In this document: positions 25,031 through 34,201 of the stretch, in pieces
Layout: each line of letters starts with the position of its first letter
Position numbering within the stretch: position 1 is the stretch's first letter
Source of the DNA: Pirellula sp.
GTDB taxonomy: Bacteria > Planctomycetota > Planctomycetia > Pirellulales > Lacipirellulaceae
Reading direction: 5' to 3'
Assembly: GCA_013822725.1 (NCBI GenBank)
Contig: PNKX01000005.1
Location: forward strand, 184,582 to 248,581
DNA length: 64,000 bases
The notes under the pieces: model-generated
Told to the model about the DNA's origin: nothing
What the model saw: the letters and a program-made list of their open reading frames with translations, nothing else
Database searches by the model: none
Made by a program: the position numbers and the translations under genes

Positions 25031-26037
25031 AAACCGCGAGCCGCCTTCACGTCGTCGAAGTCACGCAGGTGATACTCGATGCCAACATAATCGAGGACTC
25101 GCTGCAGTGCTTTTAGTGCGATGGCCATGCCATCGGGTCCGCTGAAACCGCCGTATTGGCCGCCGCCCTTAAGATGCGGCTCTAGATCGAGGATCACTCC
25201 CGGGATGCCGCGGCGGGTGAGCATCTTTTCCAGCGCCGGAATCTCACGGGCGAAGTCGGTCAGAATTTGCACATGTCCCGCATCGCCTTGATCGCACGGG
25301 ACGAAGTGGCTCAGCGCGTCTTCCTCGACATGCCCGATTGGCTTGTCGACGCGCGGGTCGAGGTAGTCCTTGATGTGCATCCAGCCGATGCTCGGCTTCA
25401 TCACCTGGTACTGCTCGAAGGTCGCCATCGTGTCGTAACCTTGGCAGACGATGTTGGCGCCGTCGAAGATCGTCACCATGGCCGGGTGATTGACGCGGCG
25501 ATGGAGCTCGGCCATCAGCTTGCCGTTCTGGCCGACGAGGTTCGCTTCGACTTCGAGACCGAACGTCAGGTCGCTGCGGTGGCAGGTTTCGGCAATCTGT
25601 CCCAACTGCTCGACGGCTTGCGGGACGTATTCCCAAGGATCGCTCCCCTTGGGGTGGTAGAACGAGAAGCCGCGGATCAACTTCGTCTCGAAGGCGTGGG
25701 CTAACTCGCAGGCTTTTTTGACGTCGTCGAGATACTTCTTGAACGGCACGAAGCGGTTCTTGGTGCCATCTTCCTGATCGAGAAGCTTGACCTTGCCGAT
25801 CGGCGAGCCGATCGACGCGACGTTCATTCCGTACTCGTCTTCGAGGTGTCTGAGTTTGGTGACCTCGGTCTTGGTCAACTCCATCACGTTCTTCACGCCG
25901 TTGCCGACGTCGACGAACCGCAGGCTGTAGTACTGCAACCCCAGTGCGGCGAAGGCAGCGAACTGCTCGACCGCCGTTTTGTGGTTGGCGGCCTCGTCGG
26001 CGAATCCGGAGAGAATCACGCGGGGCTTCGTGGACAT
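25027..26037 (-). CDS. Sugar phosphate isomerase/epimerase-like protein
   Basis: 336 residues from ATG 26037 (MSTKPRVILSGFADEAANHK). It has the xylose-isomerase-like TIM barrel pattern: EFAAFAALGLQYYSLRF-type strand, a metal-site Glu in TFGLEVEANLVGQ, Asp in TIFDGANIVCQGYD, and His in IGWMHIKDY. Members isomerise or epimerise sugars using a divalent metal. No pathway neighbours are present, so the substrate is unknown. Its start is preceded by a family A/G palindrome. Confidence 0.82.
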   Translation of the reverse strand: MSTKPRVILSGFADEAANHKTAVEQFAAFAALGLQYYSLRFVDVGNGVKNVMELTKTEVTKLRHLEDEYGMNVASIGSPIGKVKLLDQEDGTKNRFVPFKKYLDDVKKACELAHAFETKLIRGFSFYHPKGSDPWEYVPQAVEQLGQIAETCHRSDLTFGLEVEANLVGQNGKLMAELHRRVNHPAMVTIFDGANIVCQGYDTMATFEQYQVMKPSIGWMHIKDYLDPRVDKPIGHVEEDALSHFVPCDQGDAGHVQILTDFAREIPALEKMLTRRGIPGVILDLEPHLKGGGQYGGFSGPDGMAIALKALQRVLDYVGIEYHLRDFDDVKAARGF

Positions 26038-26062
26038 CGAATTCTCTCTTCTGTTTTGAGAA

Positions 26063-26235
26063 TTGAACCGCCAAGGACGCCAAGAGCGCCAAGGGAAGAA
26101 ATGCACCACGACGGCACGACGAACACGACGTAGGAAATATTTCTTCCTATTTCGTCGTGTCCGTTGTGCCGTTGTGGTTCAGTTTTCTATTGGGTCTGTA
26201 TTTGCTTGGCGCACCTTGGCGTCCTTGGCGGTTCA
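26063..26235. repeat. Composite inverted repeat, family A with G core
   Basis: Outer arms TTGAACCGCCAAGGACGCCA and TGGCGTCCTTGGCGGTTCAA. Inner arms CACGACGGCACGACGAACAC and GTGTCCGTTGTGCCGTTGTG. ~173 bp between two minus-strand genes. The core G also occurs alone at 48983-49055, showing that the modules can mix. Confidence 0.88.
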
Positions 26236-26247
26236 AATTGAATTTAC

Positions 26248-26604
26248 TTAGAGCGCCGAAGCATGCTGGACGATGATTTTCGACGAGATCCCGCCCCGAG
26301 GAGTGAACGCCGCTTCGATCTTCATCCAACGGGGCTGCAGCACCGCCGTCAGGTCGTCCATCATCACGTTGGTGACGTTCTCGTAGAAGATCCCTGCGTT
26401 ACGATAGCTTTGCAGGTACATCTTCAGGCTTTTCAGCTCGACGCACTTCTTGTCGGGGGTGTAGATGATCGTAATCGTCCCGTAATCGGGCTGGCCCGTC
26501 TTGGGGCAAACCGACGTGAATTCCGGGGCGACGATCTCGATTTTGTAGTCGCGCTGCGGATACTGATTGTCAAAAACTTCGAGCAAACTGCGGGAATCTG
26601 GCAT
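26248..26604 (-). CDS. queF: NADPH-dependent preQ0 reductase
   Basis: 118 residues, the short unimodular QueF class, which reduces the nitrile preQ0 to preQ1 in queuosine synthesis. The catalytic Cys33 and Asp40 are in [14 protein letters not shown], and the family motif [16 protein letters not shown] contains substrate-binding Glu56. The start is at ATG 26604 ([11 protein letters not shown]). It is divergent from queC, 69 bp apart, so both are likely controlled from the same spacer. I see no preQ1 riboswitch-like fold by eye. Confidence 0.93.
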   Translation of the reverse strand: MPDSRSLLEVFDNQYPQRDYKIEIVAPEFTSVCPKTGQPDYGTITIIYTPDKKCVELKSLKMYLQSYRNAGIFYENVTNVMMDDLTAVLQPRWMKIEAAFTPRGGISSKIIVQHASAL

Positions 26605-26673
26605 GCCTGACGGCTCCTTTCGACGAAACGGCCATTGTGGCATGATGGAACGGCGGCGGAAAGTGCCCCATGA

Positions 26674-27396
26674 ATGCGTAAAACGATGCCTGATTCCACG
26701 AAGCCCCGAAAGCCCGCCGTCATTCTGCTGTCGGGCGGCCTCGACTCCGCTACGACGGCCGCAGTGGCCCGCGCCGAAGGGTTCGACATTCACGCGCTGA
26801 GCGTCGACTATGGCCAGCGGCACCGCTTTGAGTTGGAGTCGGCGCGTAACGTTGCGAACTCTCTGGGCGCGGTTGAGCATCGCATCGTGAAGATCGACCT
26901 CGCGGCGTTCGGCGGCAGCGCGCTGACGGCTGACATCGACGTGCCGAAGGATCGCCCCGCGGACGAAATGTCAGCGGGCATCCCGGTGACGTACGTTCCG
27001 GCCCGGAACACGGTGATGCTGTCGATCGCTCTCGGCTACGCCGAGGTGATCGGCGCCGCGGATATTTTCATCGGCGTCAACGCGGTCGATTACAGCGGTT
27101 ACCCCGACTGCCGGCCCGAGTTCATCGCCGCCTTCGAGCAGGTGGCGAACCTCGCCACGAAGGCGGGCGTCGAAGGAACGTTAAAGTTCCACATCCACAC
27201 GCCATTGATACAGCTGACGAAGGCGGAAATCATTCGCCGCGGAGTACAATTGGGAGTTGATTACGCCCTGACGCATACCTGCTACGCCCCCGACGACTGT
27301 GGCGTCAGCTGCGGCCGTTGTGATGCGTGCCAGCTGCGGATCAAAGGGTTCGCTGAAGCAGGGTTGGCCGATCCGATCGCTTACGCCGACGTATGA
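26674..27396 (+). CDS. queC: 7-cyano-7-deazaguanine synthase
   Basis: 240 residues. It has the PP-loop ATP motif [11 protein letters not shown] near the N-terminus and the Cys4 zinc site at the C-terminus ([20 protein letters not shown]). QueC converts 7-carboxy-7-deazaguanine to preQ0 using ATP and ammonia. The start may be ATG 26674 or the Met four codons later. Its TGA overlaps the queE ATG (ATGA at 27393-27396), so the two are translationally coupled and catalyse consecutive steps. Confidence 0.94.
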   Translation: MRKTMPDSTKPRKPAVILLSGGLDSATTAAVARAEGFDIHALSVDYGQRHRFELESARNVANSLGAVEHRIVKIDLAAFGGSALTADIDVPKDRPADEMSAGIPVTYVPARNTVMLSIALGYAEVIGAADIFIGVNAVDYSGYPDCRPEFIAAFEQVANLATKAGVEGTLKFHIHTPLIQLTKAEIIRRGVQLGVDYALTHTCYAPDDCGVSCGRCDACQLRIKGFAEAGLADPIAYADV

Positions 27397-28079
27397 AAAT
27401 CGCAGAAATTTACAAATCGATCCAAGGCGAAGGGTTCCTCACCGGCGTGCCGAGCGTTTTCATTCGCGCCAGCGGTTGCAATCTGCGCTGCTGGTTTTGC
27501 GACACGCCGTACGCCTCTTGGCAGCCAGAGGGGCAGGACTACGCGGTCGATGAGATCATTGCGGAGGTCGAGGAGTGGGACGTCAAGCATGTCGTCATCA
27601 CCGGCGGCGAGCCGATGCTGTTTGCCGAGATGATTCCGCTCTGCCGCGAACTGAAGCGGCGCGGGCGGCACATCACGATCGAAACGGCGGGGACGCTTTA
27701 TTTGCCGGCGGCGTGCGACTTGATGTCGATTTCGCCGAAGCTCTCCAGCAGCGGTCCCGATCCGGAGCGACACGCCCACTGGGCCCGCCGCCACGAACGG
27801 CAGCGGCTGCAGCGCGAAGTGTTGATGCGGCTGATGGCGGAGTACGACTATCAACTGAAGTTCGTCATTGATCGCGTTGACGACGTCGCGGAAGTCGACG
27901 CGATGATCGCGACGCTCGCCGGAGTTACCGCCGATCGGGTGCTCTTGATGCCGCAGGGGCGAACGATGGAGGAGATGGCATCGCGATCGCTCTGGCTGGC
28001 GGAACTCTGCCACGAACGGGGGTGGGCGCTTTGCCCGCGGCGGCAGTTAGAGTGGTTCGGGCCGGTGCGCGGGACGTGA
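27393..28079 (+). CDS. queE: 7-carboxy-7-deazaguanine synthase (radical SAM)
   Basis: 228 residues. It has the radical-SAM cluster CNLRCWFC (Cys29, 33, 36; CxxxCxxC) and the SAM-binding GGEPM motif. The N-terminal [20 protein letters not shown] is diagnostic of QueE, which makes CDG from CPH4. Its partner QueD (CPH4 synthase) is not encoded within this window. A family D repeat follows the gene. Confidence 0.94.
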   Translation: MKIAEIYKSIQGEGFLTGVPSVFIRASGCNLRCWFCDTPYASWQPEGQDYAVDEIIAEVEEWDVKHVVITGGEPMLFAEMIPLCRELKRRGRHITIETAGTLYLPAACDLMSISPKLSSSGPDPERHAHWARRHERQRLQREVLMRLMAEYDYQLKFVIDRVDDVAEVDAMIATLAGVTADRVLLMPQGRTMEEMASRSLWLAELCHERGWALCPRRQLEWFGPVRGT

Positions 28080-28137
28080 ACAATCGCCCGGTTTTCATTG
28101 CCCCTGTGAGATAAACGATCGCTATCAGTTGGCAATA

Positions 28138-28327
28138 GGCCCAACGGGCCGACAGCCAATAGCCAGGGGCGTCAGCCCCTGGAATCGATTGCGTCGCAGA
28201 TCAGAAGCCCCAAAGGGGCGGCAGTGGGGCGCGGCTACTGACGCCCCTTTTGGGGCTTAAATTTCGCGCGACCTAGCAACCCAGGGGCTTGCGCCCCTGG
28301 CTATTGACGTTCGCCCCGTTGGGGCTG
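28138..28327. repeat. Nested composite palindrome, family D copy 1
   Basis: ~190 bp with three pairs of inverted hairpins: outer GCCCAACGGGC / GCCCCGTTGGGGC, middle CCAGGGGCGTCAGCCCCTGG / CCAGGGGCTTGCGCCCCTGG, inner GCCCCAAAGGGGC / GCCCCTTTTGGGGC. It lies between the converging ends of queE and the 28336 gene. Confidence 0.88.
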
Positions 28328-28335
28328 AAATCATG

Positions 28336-29457
28336 CTACGCGATGCCTGTTTCTCCGGCGGTCGGCTTTTCTTCTTCGGCCGGTTTTGGCTCAGGCTTAG
28401 GAACGGGCTGCGGCGCGGGCGGATGCCCCTTCGGCGCGAAGACGAGTACCATCGCCGCTCCTGCGATGACAAGCATCAGCCCGGCGAGGAAGAAGGCGCC
28501 GATCTCGCCCCACAGGCCGTTCACTTTCGTGGTGATCAGTGTCGAGACGACCGGCGCCCCGCCGAAGATCAGCGGCATGACGAAGACCGGCTTGCCGCCG
28601 AAGTTGAACGCCATGATGATCCCCAGCGCGCCGAACGCCCCCGCGGCGCCGGCCAGCAGGCTCCACATCGTGCCGGAGAAATTGTACTCGCTTGCCTCGG
28701 GACTAACGGCGAGGTAGAGGTTCGGCACAATCACCGCAATGATGAAGTAGGCCATCCCGACGCAGATGAAGGGACGCAGCCGACTTTGCATCATCGCGGC
28801 TTGTCCCTTGTGGAGCGTCGGGCCGTAAGTTCCCCAGCAGACGACGGCGGTGGCGATCGAACCGAGCAGGAGGGCGTAATTCGTGCCGCGACTGGTGAGC
28901 GTCGGTTTGGCGGCGGGAGCGGCGGCGTCCGCGGCAGCGGCTGTGGCTGCTGGCGCTGCCGCCACCGCGGCTGGCGCCTTTTTCTTTTGCGGGGCGCAGG
29001 TCATCACCACGACGGCGCCCATGATCACCATCACGAGGCCAGCCAGGAAGAAGGGACCGATCTCGCGCATCTTCCCGGCGAGATAGATCGTCATGAACGA
29101 GTTCACCACCGGCGCCCCGCCGAACACCAGCGGCATCACGAAGACCGGTTCGCCGCCAAAGTTGAACGCCAGAATAATGCCGAGCGCTCCGCCGGCGCCG
29201 AGGGCCCCTGCAACGAGGCTCATCACGATGCCGCTGACGGTCCAGGTTCCCTTCTCGCCCTTCATCGCGAGGATCGCCATCGGCACGAGGACGCCGATCA
29301 GGAAGTATGCGAGCCCCACGCAGACAAACGGCCGCATGCGGGCGAAGCCGCCGATGGTCGACATGTCGTGCTGGCCGTTATGGAGCACCGGCCCGTACAT
29401 GCCCCAGCAGAGAATTGTGAGGGCGAACGACGCGACGACTAGCAGCATGCTGCGCAT
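28336..29457 (-). CDS. Internally duplicated membrane protein
   Basis: 373 residues made of two ~150-residue halves (about 1-155 and 190-345) with a long shared pattern: CWGxYGPxLHxGQ, then RPFxCVGxAYF, then GALGIIxAFNFGG, then PVFVMPLxFGGAPVV, then EIGxFFLAGL. Each half has about five helices. An Ala/Pro/Lys linker joins them and the C-terminal tail is Pro/Lys/Glu-rich. The helix pattern recalls DMT/EamA-type transporters, which also arise by duplication, but the family is not certain and the substrate unknown. Confidence 0.75.
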   Translation of the reverse strand: MRSMLLVVASFALTILCWGMYGPVLHNGQHDMSTIGGFARMRPFVCVGLAYFLIGVLVPMAILAMKGEKGTWTVSGIVMSLVAGALGAGGALGIILAFNFGGEPVFVMPLVFGGAPVVNSFMTIYLAGKMREIGPFFLAGLVMVIMGAVVVMTCAPQKKKAPAAVAAAPAATAAAADAAAPAAKPTLTSRGTNYALLLGSIATAVVCWGTYGPTLHKGQAAMMQSRLRPFICVGMAYFIIAVIVPNLYLAVSPEASEYNFSGTMWSLLAGAAGAFGALGIIMAFNFGGKPVFVMPLIFGGAPVVSTLITTKVNGLWGEIGAFFLAGLMLVIAGAAMVLVFAPKGHPPAPQPVPKPEPKPAEEEKPTAGETGIA

Positions 29458-29645
29458 GAGGTGGGCTCCGGGAGTGGGCGATGCGGCGGGCGCAACAATG
29501 AAAACTTTAAGCCGAGAGTACGGCTATCGCTAGGGCAGGTTGATCGGCGTTGGGAAGTGGAAGGTGTCGGGAGCCTTTTGCGACTGGGAAACTTTCCATC
29601 TCGCAAACCTTTCAAGTCGCAAAAGGCTCCCGACACCCTCTTGCG

Positions 29646-32600
29646 CTAGTCACCTCGCAGGGCTGGAATTAACGGCGCCCGCAGCACGGCCCGCGAAGCG
29701 AGCCAGCCGGCGAGCGATCCGACGGCGGCGACGATCGCCAAAAGCGTTGCCAGGGTCGCCCAGGGCGTTCCCGCTTGTTCCGCCAGGGCGTGCGGCAGAA
29801 CGGCGGCTAGAGCCGCTAGACTGCCGATCGCGAGGCCGCCCACCAGTAGGACCAAATTCTCAGCCAAGACCATCCAAGCGAGCCGTCGCCGCCGGAAACC
29901 GGTCGCCTGCATCAGGGCGAGTTCGCCGCGGCGCTCGACGATGCTGCGCAACTGGACGACGGCCAAGCCGACGACGCCGAGGAGGAGCCCCAGAGCGCCG
30001 AGGCTTTGGAATGTTGATAAATAGGTATTCTGGACGGCCAGCAACTCGGTCAGCCGCTGACGGGCGTCGACGGCGTCGAAGCCGTAATCTTCGAGCTGAG
30101 TTTCGAGCAACGCAGCCAATTCTTCGACAGGGGGCGTAGTCTCCCCGCGACTAATTAGGAAGAACCGCTTGCCGGCCGTTTCGGGGTAGAGGCGGAGGAA
30201 GTTCGCTTCGCTGATCAGCACGTCGCCTTGCAGGACGCTGTTGGCGAGCAGGCCGACGATTTGCAGCGTGACAGGACGATCGGCGCCGTCGCGGACGACG
30301 AGTTGCTCGCCGACGGCGAAGAGTTGCAGAGCGTAGAAGGCGGTGTTGCGGTCGAGGATCATCGGCACGATTGGCCGGCCGTTGGCGTCGTTGCCGAGGT
30401 CTTCGTTTAACAGCGACCAATCGCCTGCGCCCGCCCAAGCGAAATCGCTGGAGGATTCTAGGTTTGCCGGCGCGCCGAGGATGCGGGGCTGCGTTGGTTT
30501 GTAGAGGTTCAAGCAACTGGCATCCTGACCGTTGCGAACGCGGAAGCTGACGACGGCGGCCTCTTTTAATTTCGCATCGTCCTCTGCACTGAAGCCAAGC
30601 TCGCGTCGCCCCGATTCGCTGCCGAGGTCGAACAGGACGGGCAGATCGGCGGTCGCCATCAAATCAAAACCGCCGACGCCGCGGTCGGTGGGGGCGAGGC
30701 GGAACGCGCTCATGGCGACGATCAGAAAGCTGGCGGTCGAGGCGAGGCCGAGGGCGAGCATCGTGCGACTTGGATTGCGGCGGGCGTTGCGGGCGGCGAG
30801 GCCCGCAAGGTTGAGTGAATTTGGCCGACCGACGATTGGTCGTCGTAAGGCGCCTCGAACGGCGGCCAGGGCGCCGATCAGCACGAGCGTGCCGCTGCCG
30901 AAGAAGGCGCCCCCTTGGGCTTCGCCTTCCAGTTGCGTTCCGGCGAAGCCCAAGCCAATGGCGGCAATGATTGCGGCGGCGGGAAGCCATCTCGAGGACC
31001 AAGCGCCCGCGGATTTGGCGGCGAGAGCGGGCTCGGCGTCGCCTGCCAAGAGTTGCCGCGCCGGCAACTTTGAGAACCGTCGCAGCGACCAGGCGATCGT
31101 CGCCAGCGCCACCAGGACGCCCACGGCGAAGCCGATCACGAGGCTCCGCGGCGTGACGTACAACCGCAGGAATGGCTCAGCCGTGGCGGCGACCCACCAT
31201 GTGTTCAGGCCGTAGATCATCAGCCGCGCGTAGCCGACGCCCAGCAGGACGCCGAGGAGGGCGCCGATCGCGGCAACGATCGTGGCCTCCGCCAATAGCA
31301 ACCGGCGCAGCTTTTTGAGCGGCGTGCCGAGCGCTTCAAGCAGGCCGACTTCGCGGGCCCGTTGTTCAATTCCCAAGCGGAAGAGCAGGGCGGTGAGCAT
31401 CACCGCTGAGGCCATCAAGAAGAAGCTGAAGCCGAGGAAGAGTCCGTCGAAGGGCGTTGTGCCGCTGGCGGCGGCGAGGGCATTTTGCCGGACGGCGAGA
31501 AGCGACATGCCGAGTTGGGCGGGATCGATCTTCTGTTCCAACGCCGTCGTCACCGATTCGACGTTCATACCATCGCTGGGCGGGAGTCGCAGGACGCTGT
31601 CGGTTCCCCAGCGGGTGCTCCAGAGTTTGGCCGCGAGGGCGTGGGAGACGAAGGCCTTGGGAGTCGTGCGGTAGTCGTCCCAGTACTTTTCGTCTTCGTC
31701 GCGGACCGTTTCGACGAGATCGAACGGTAACTCCCAATCGTCGATGGAGGCTTGGTCGGTGACGCCCGGGAGTTCCGGGGCAAAATCGGGGTCGGCGGCG
31801 GCGGTCGGTTGGCCGTCAGCAGCGACTAGGGGCAAAATCGCCCGCACCTTCAGTGTCAGTGGCGTGTGTTCGCGGAGTTCGCCGTGCGTGGTTTCAGGTT
31901 CGTACCAGACAAGTGTCACCTCATCGTCCACTTCGACGTTCAATTCCTTCGCGGTCCAATCGTTGATCGCCACTTCATCGTCGGCGAGTTCGATTGGCTG
32001 GCCTTGCTCGTCGACCACGGGGCCGAGCGCTGCCGTCGAATCGACGCCCGCTACCGTCGAGTAGGGGACCTGGCGATCGCCGGCCGAGATACGGTTAGCG
32101 AGATAGGTGACGACCGGCTGCAGGCCCAGTTTGCCGTACGACTTCTCGGCGGTGGCGACGAAATCAGGTGCGAGAACCAACCGGTCGGCGGCGATTCGCA
32201 GATAGCTCGACGTGGCGTCGCCGAGAGTGACCTGCTTCACGGTAACGCCGAAATCTTTCAGCGTCGGCCGCAGCTGTTTGAACGAGACCTCGTCTCCCGA
32301 AATCGCTAACGCGTTCACCTGTTCGGAGAGGTCGAGCCGGCTCTGCATCGTGCCGAGCGGGACGAAGGCGTTGCGGGGGGCCGTCTGGTTCGGCCGCATG
32401 GCGAAGCGGGCGAGGGAGGCGTCCACGTCGGCGTCGAGGATCGCGGCGACGGTGAGCCGGCGCGTCGCGGCCGTCTCTTCCTTTTCGCCGAGCGTGCTGT
32501 CGGCGGGGATGCTTTCGACGAGCGGGATGCGGAGCAGCACGGCGTCGCCGACCTTCACGCCCAACTCCTGGGCGACGTCGGCGGTGAGGGCGATTTGATT

Positions 32601-32990
32601 GCCGCGCTCGATGGGCGGCTTCGTCGTGGGCTCGGCGAGGTTCCAGAACGCATCGTTTACGCCGAGGACCTGCAGCTGGGCGGCGCGGCGGACTTCGCCG
32701 TCGCCCGAGCGGAAGAGGGCGGAGCCTTGGGTGAGCAGCAGCGGGGCGGCTTCCGCCTGAACGTCGTCAGCCAACAGGCCGGTCTGGCGGAATGGGTGTT
32801 CGGCGATCAGCACCGAGTTGATCCGGCCGAGGCTGCCGAGCGCGAGGTCGCGGAGGCTGCCGCGCATCGAATCGCCGACGAGTAGCGCGCCGGTGATCAC
32901 CGCCGTCGTCACGGCGACGCCGGCGGCGACGGCGAGGTGGACGCGCCGGAACTGGCGGAGGCTGGCGGAGATGTAGGTCCAGGAATTCAC
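29646..32990 (-). CDS. FtsX-like ABC transporter permease
   Basis: 1114 residues from GTG 32990 (VNSWTYISASLRQFRR), chosen because the preceding in-frame sequence overlaps the terminator region; an upstream ATG at 33125 is less likely. It has an N-terminal helix, a large extracytoplasmic MacB-PCD-like region, a three-helix FtsX domain near the middle (LFLGFSFFLMASAVMLTALL), more helices, a second extracytoplasmic part and a terminal FtsX-like domain (LGLLLGVVGLAVVQLRSIVE). This is the LolC/MacB-like double-domain type. No ATPase gene is next to it; the partner must lie elsewhere. Confidence 0.88.
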   Translation of the reverse strand: MNSWTYISASLRQFRRVHLAVAAGVAVTTAVITGALLVGDSMRGSLRDLALGSLGRINSVLIAEHPFRQTGLLADDVQAEAAPLLLTQGSALFRSGDGEVRRAAQLQVLGVNDAFWNLAEPTTKPPIERGNQIALTADVAQELGVKVGDAVLLRIPLVESIPADSTLGEKEETAATRRLTVAAILDADVDASLARFAMRPNQTAPRNAFVPLGTMQSRLDLSEQVNALAISGDEVSFKQLRPTLKDFGVTVKQVTLGDATSSYLRIAADRLVLAPDFVATAEKSYGKLGLQPVVTYLANRISAGDRQVPYSTVAGVDSTAALGPVVDEQGQPIELADDEVAINDWTAKELNVEVDDEVTLVWYEPETTHGELREHTPLTLKVRAILPLVAADGQPTAAADPDFAPELPGVTDQASIDDWELPFDLVETVRDEDEKYWDDYRTTPKAFVSHALAAKLWSTRWGTDSVLRLPPSDGMNVESVTTALEQKIDPAQLGMSLLAVRQNALAAASGTTPFDGLFLGFSFFLMASAVMLTALLFRLGIEQRAREVGLLEALGTPLKKLRRLLLAEATIVAAIGALLGVLLGVGYARLMIYGLNTWWVAATAEPFLRLYVTPRSLVIGFAVGVLVALATIAWSLRRFSKLPARQLLAGDAEPALAAKSAGAWSSRWLPAAAIIAAIGLGFAGTQLEGEAQGGAFFGSGTLVLIGALAAVRGALRRPIVGRPNSLNLAGLAARNARRNPSRTMLALGLASTASFLIVAMSAFRLAPTDRGVGGFDLMATADLPVLFDLGSESGRRELGFSAEDDAKLKEAAVVSFRVRNGQDASCLNLYKPTQPRILGAPANLESSSDFAWAGAGDWSLLNEDLGNDANGRPIVPMILDRNTAFYALQLFAVGEQLVVRDGADRPVTLQIVGLLANSVLQGDVLISEANFLRLYPETAGKRFFLISRGETTPPVEELAALLETQLEDYGFDAVDARQRLTELLAVQNTYLSTFQSLGALGLLLGVVGLAVVQLRSIVERRGELALMQATGFRRRRLAWMVLAENLVLLVGGLAIGSLAALAAVLPHALAEQAGTPWATLATLLAIVAAVGSLAGWLASRAVLRAPLIPALRGD

Positions 32991-33070
32991 GCGGCGTCCC
33001 TGACGGTCCAAGTGATAGAACCAGATGAAAACGCCAAGTATAGCAATGAGCGACTTGCCACGAACTCGAC

Positions 33071-33110
33071 AAAAAAACGCCCCTCGACGGCGGATGCCGT
33101 CGAGGGGCGT
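33071..33110 (-). terminator. Rho-independent terminator of Cys-rich gene
   Basis: On the minus strand a 14-bp GC-rich stem (ACGCCCCTCGACGG / CCGTCGAGGGGCGT as read on the plus strand) is followed by seven U. It is placed 47 bp after the stop of the 33157 gene and in front of the FtsX permease. Confidence 0.92.
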
Positions 33111-33156
33111 CGTTACAAACTTCAATATTCAAGCGAGAAACGCGAGGTTTCGGCGC

Positions 33157-33381
33157 TTACTTGCCGCAGCTGTCGCCGCATTCGCAGCCGTCGCAACCGC
33201 AGCTTTCGCAGTTGCAATCGGTGCACTTGCCGTCGGCGCAACCGCACTCTTCGCACTGGCAGTTATCGCCGCAGCAGCAGGCTGCGGTCTTGGCGGCCTC
33301 GGTCGTCCCGGTGGCGATGGCGGTGAGGCCCAAGGCACTCGTGGCGAGGGCCGCGACGGCGGTCAATAAAAACTTAGACAT
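33157..33381 (-). CDS. Secreted Cys-rich metallothionein-like protein
   Basis: 74 residues. Residues 1-30 form a signal peptide (LLTAVAALATSALGLTAIA). The mature ~40 residues carry 15 Cys, mostly as CxC and CxxC pairs (CCCGDNCQCEECGCADGKC, then more). That density points to metal binding (Cu, Zn or Cd), as in metallothioneins, but it would act outside the cytoplasm. It has its own terminator. Possibly a heavy-metal buffer for the copper-rich respiratory chain; that is inference. Confidence 0.75.
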   Translation of the reverse strand: MSKFLLTAVAALATSALGLTAIATGTTEAAKTAACCCGDNCQCEECGCADGKCTDCNCESCGCDGCECGDSCGK

Positions 33382-33517
33382 GATAGAAATCTCCAATGTG
33401 ATGCGAGGCGCGCGGCCTCGCGTTTGATACGAAAAACTAAAAACGTACAAACGAACGGAATGACGCGGCGCGGCCGACCTGGATGGTCCAGCGGGATGGT
33501 AAATCACCCGTGACGCT

Positions 33518-33543
33518 GGACTGGTCGCTTAAGCGACCAGTCC
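33518..33543. promoter_or_regulatory. Perfect 26-bp palindrome
   Basis: GGACTGGTCGCTT joined directly to AAGCGACCAGTCC with no loop, in the spacer between the two Cys-rich genes (both on the minus strand). It lies ~137 bp upstream of the 33381 start and 57 bp after the 33600 stop. It could be a dimeric operator or a terminator stem. Confidence 0.5.
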
Positions 33544-33599
33544 GGAAGTGCGCGTTGGATCACTGCGCACTGGGAGAAACAGGTCGGGCCGGGGCGTCT

Positions 33600-34073
33600 T
33601 CAAATCCGCCACACGGAGAGCAAGGCGTGGAGCCTGATGCCGAGGGGCCCGCCCGGCGATGCGAGATCGAACGCGTTGTGCCACGCGACGCCATGGAGGC
33701 CGCTGTGGAACGCGGTCGGGAGGATCGCCAGATAGGCGACCGGGGCCGAATGACTGTCGTCTTGAATAGAGGCGGTTGTCGACGGGAGAGGCGATTCTTC
33801 GGCAGCGTCGCAACAGCCGCAATCATCGCAGTGCCGCAGGCCATCGCCCGTGACGTCGCAGCATGTTGAACCGCTTGTTTCGCTGGCGTCTTTGGAGACG
33901 GAACAGCAATCCGAACAGCAGCTTTCCGCCTCGACGGTCGCTTCGGCGGCCGACTGCGGCACGGCCAACCCGCAGGTGCAGGCCGACAACATCGGCTGCA
34001 GGCCGCCCATCACCGCGATCGCCACGAGGGCGACGGACTTCCTCAGCAGGCGGTGGAGGGTGGAGCGTCGCAT
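33600..34073 (-). CDS. Membrane-anchored Cys-rich protein
   Basis: 157 residues. The N-terminal hydrophobic segment (SVALVAIAVMGGLQPMLSAC) may end in a lipobox-like SAC or be a membrane helix. A Cys-rich stretch follows (ESCCSDCCSVSKDAS; STCCDVTG; HCDDCGCCDAAEES), and the C-terminal third is hydrophobic with several His. The pattern fits a metal-handling envelope protein, and the next gene downstream is also Cys-rich. I do not recognise a named family. Confidence 0.6.
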   Translation of the reverse strand: MRRSTLHRLLRKSVALVAIAVMGGLQPMLSACTCGLAVPQSAAEATVEAESCCSDCCSVSKDASETSGSTCCDVTGDGLRHCDDCGCCDAAEESPLPSTTASIQDDSHSAPVAYLAILPTAFHSGLHGVAWHNAFDLASPGGPLGIRLHALLSVWRI

Positions 34074-34201
34074 GGGACAAACAACGGGCGAGAAAAGGTT
34101 GCGTGGAGCGACATCGCTCGGATATTTGTTCTACGGGCCAGTCTAGGAAAGGTTCGGTTGGCAGTGCAAGAGAATCTGTCGATAACGGCGGATGGGATTC
34201 A

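Noticed and set aside
26605..26673. preQ1 riboswitch between queF and queC
   Set aside because: Only 69 bp; no H-type pseudoknot pattern that I could support by eye.
33125..33125. ATG start for the FtsX permease
   Set aside because: It would place the N-terminus across the terminator of the upstream gene; the GTG at 32990 opens directly on the membrane-protein sequence.
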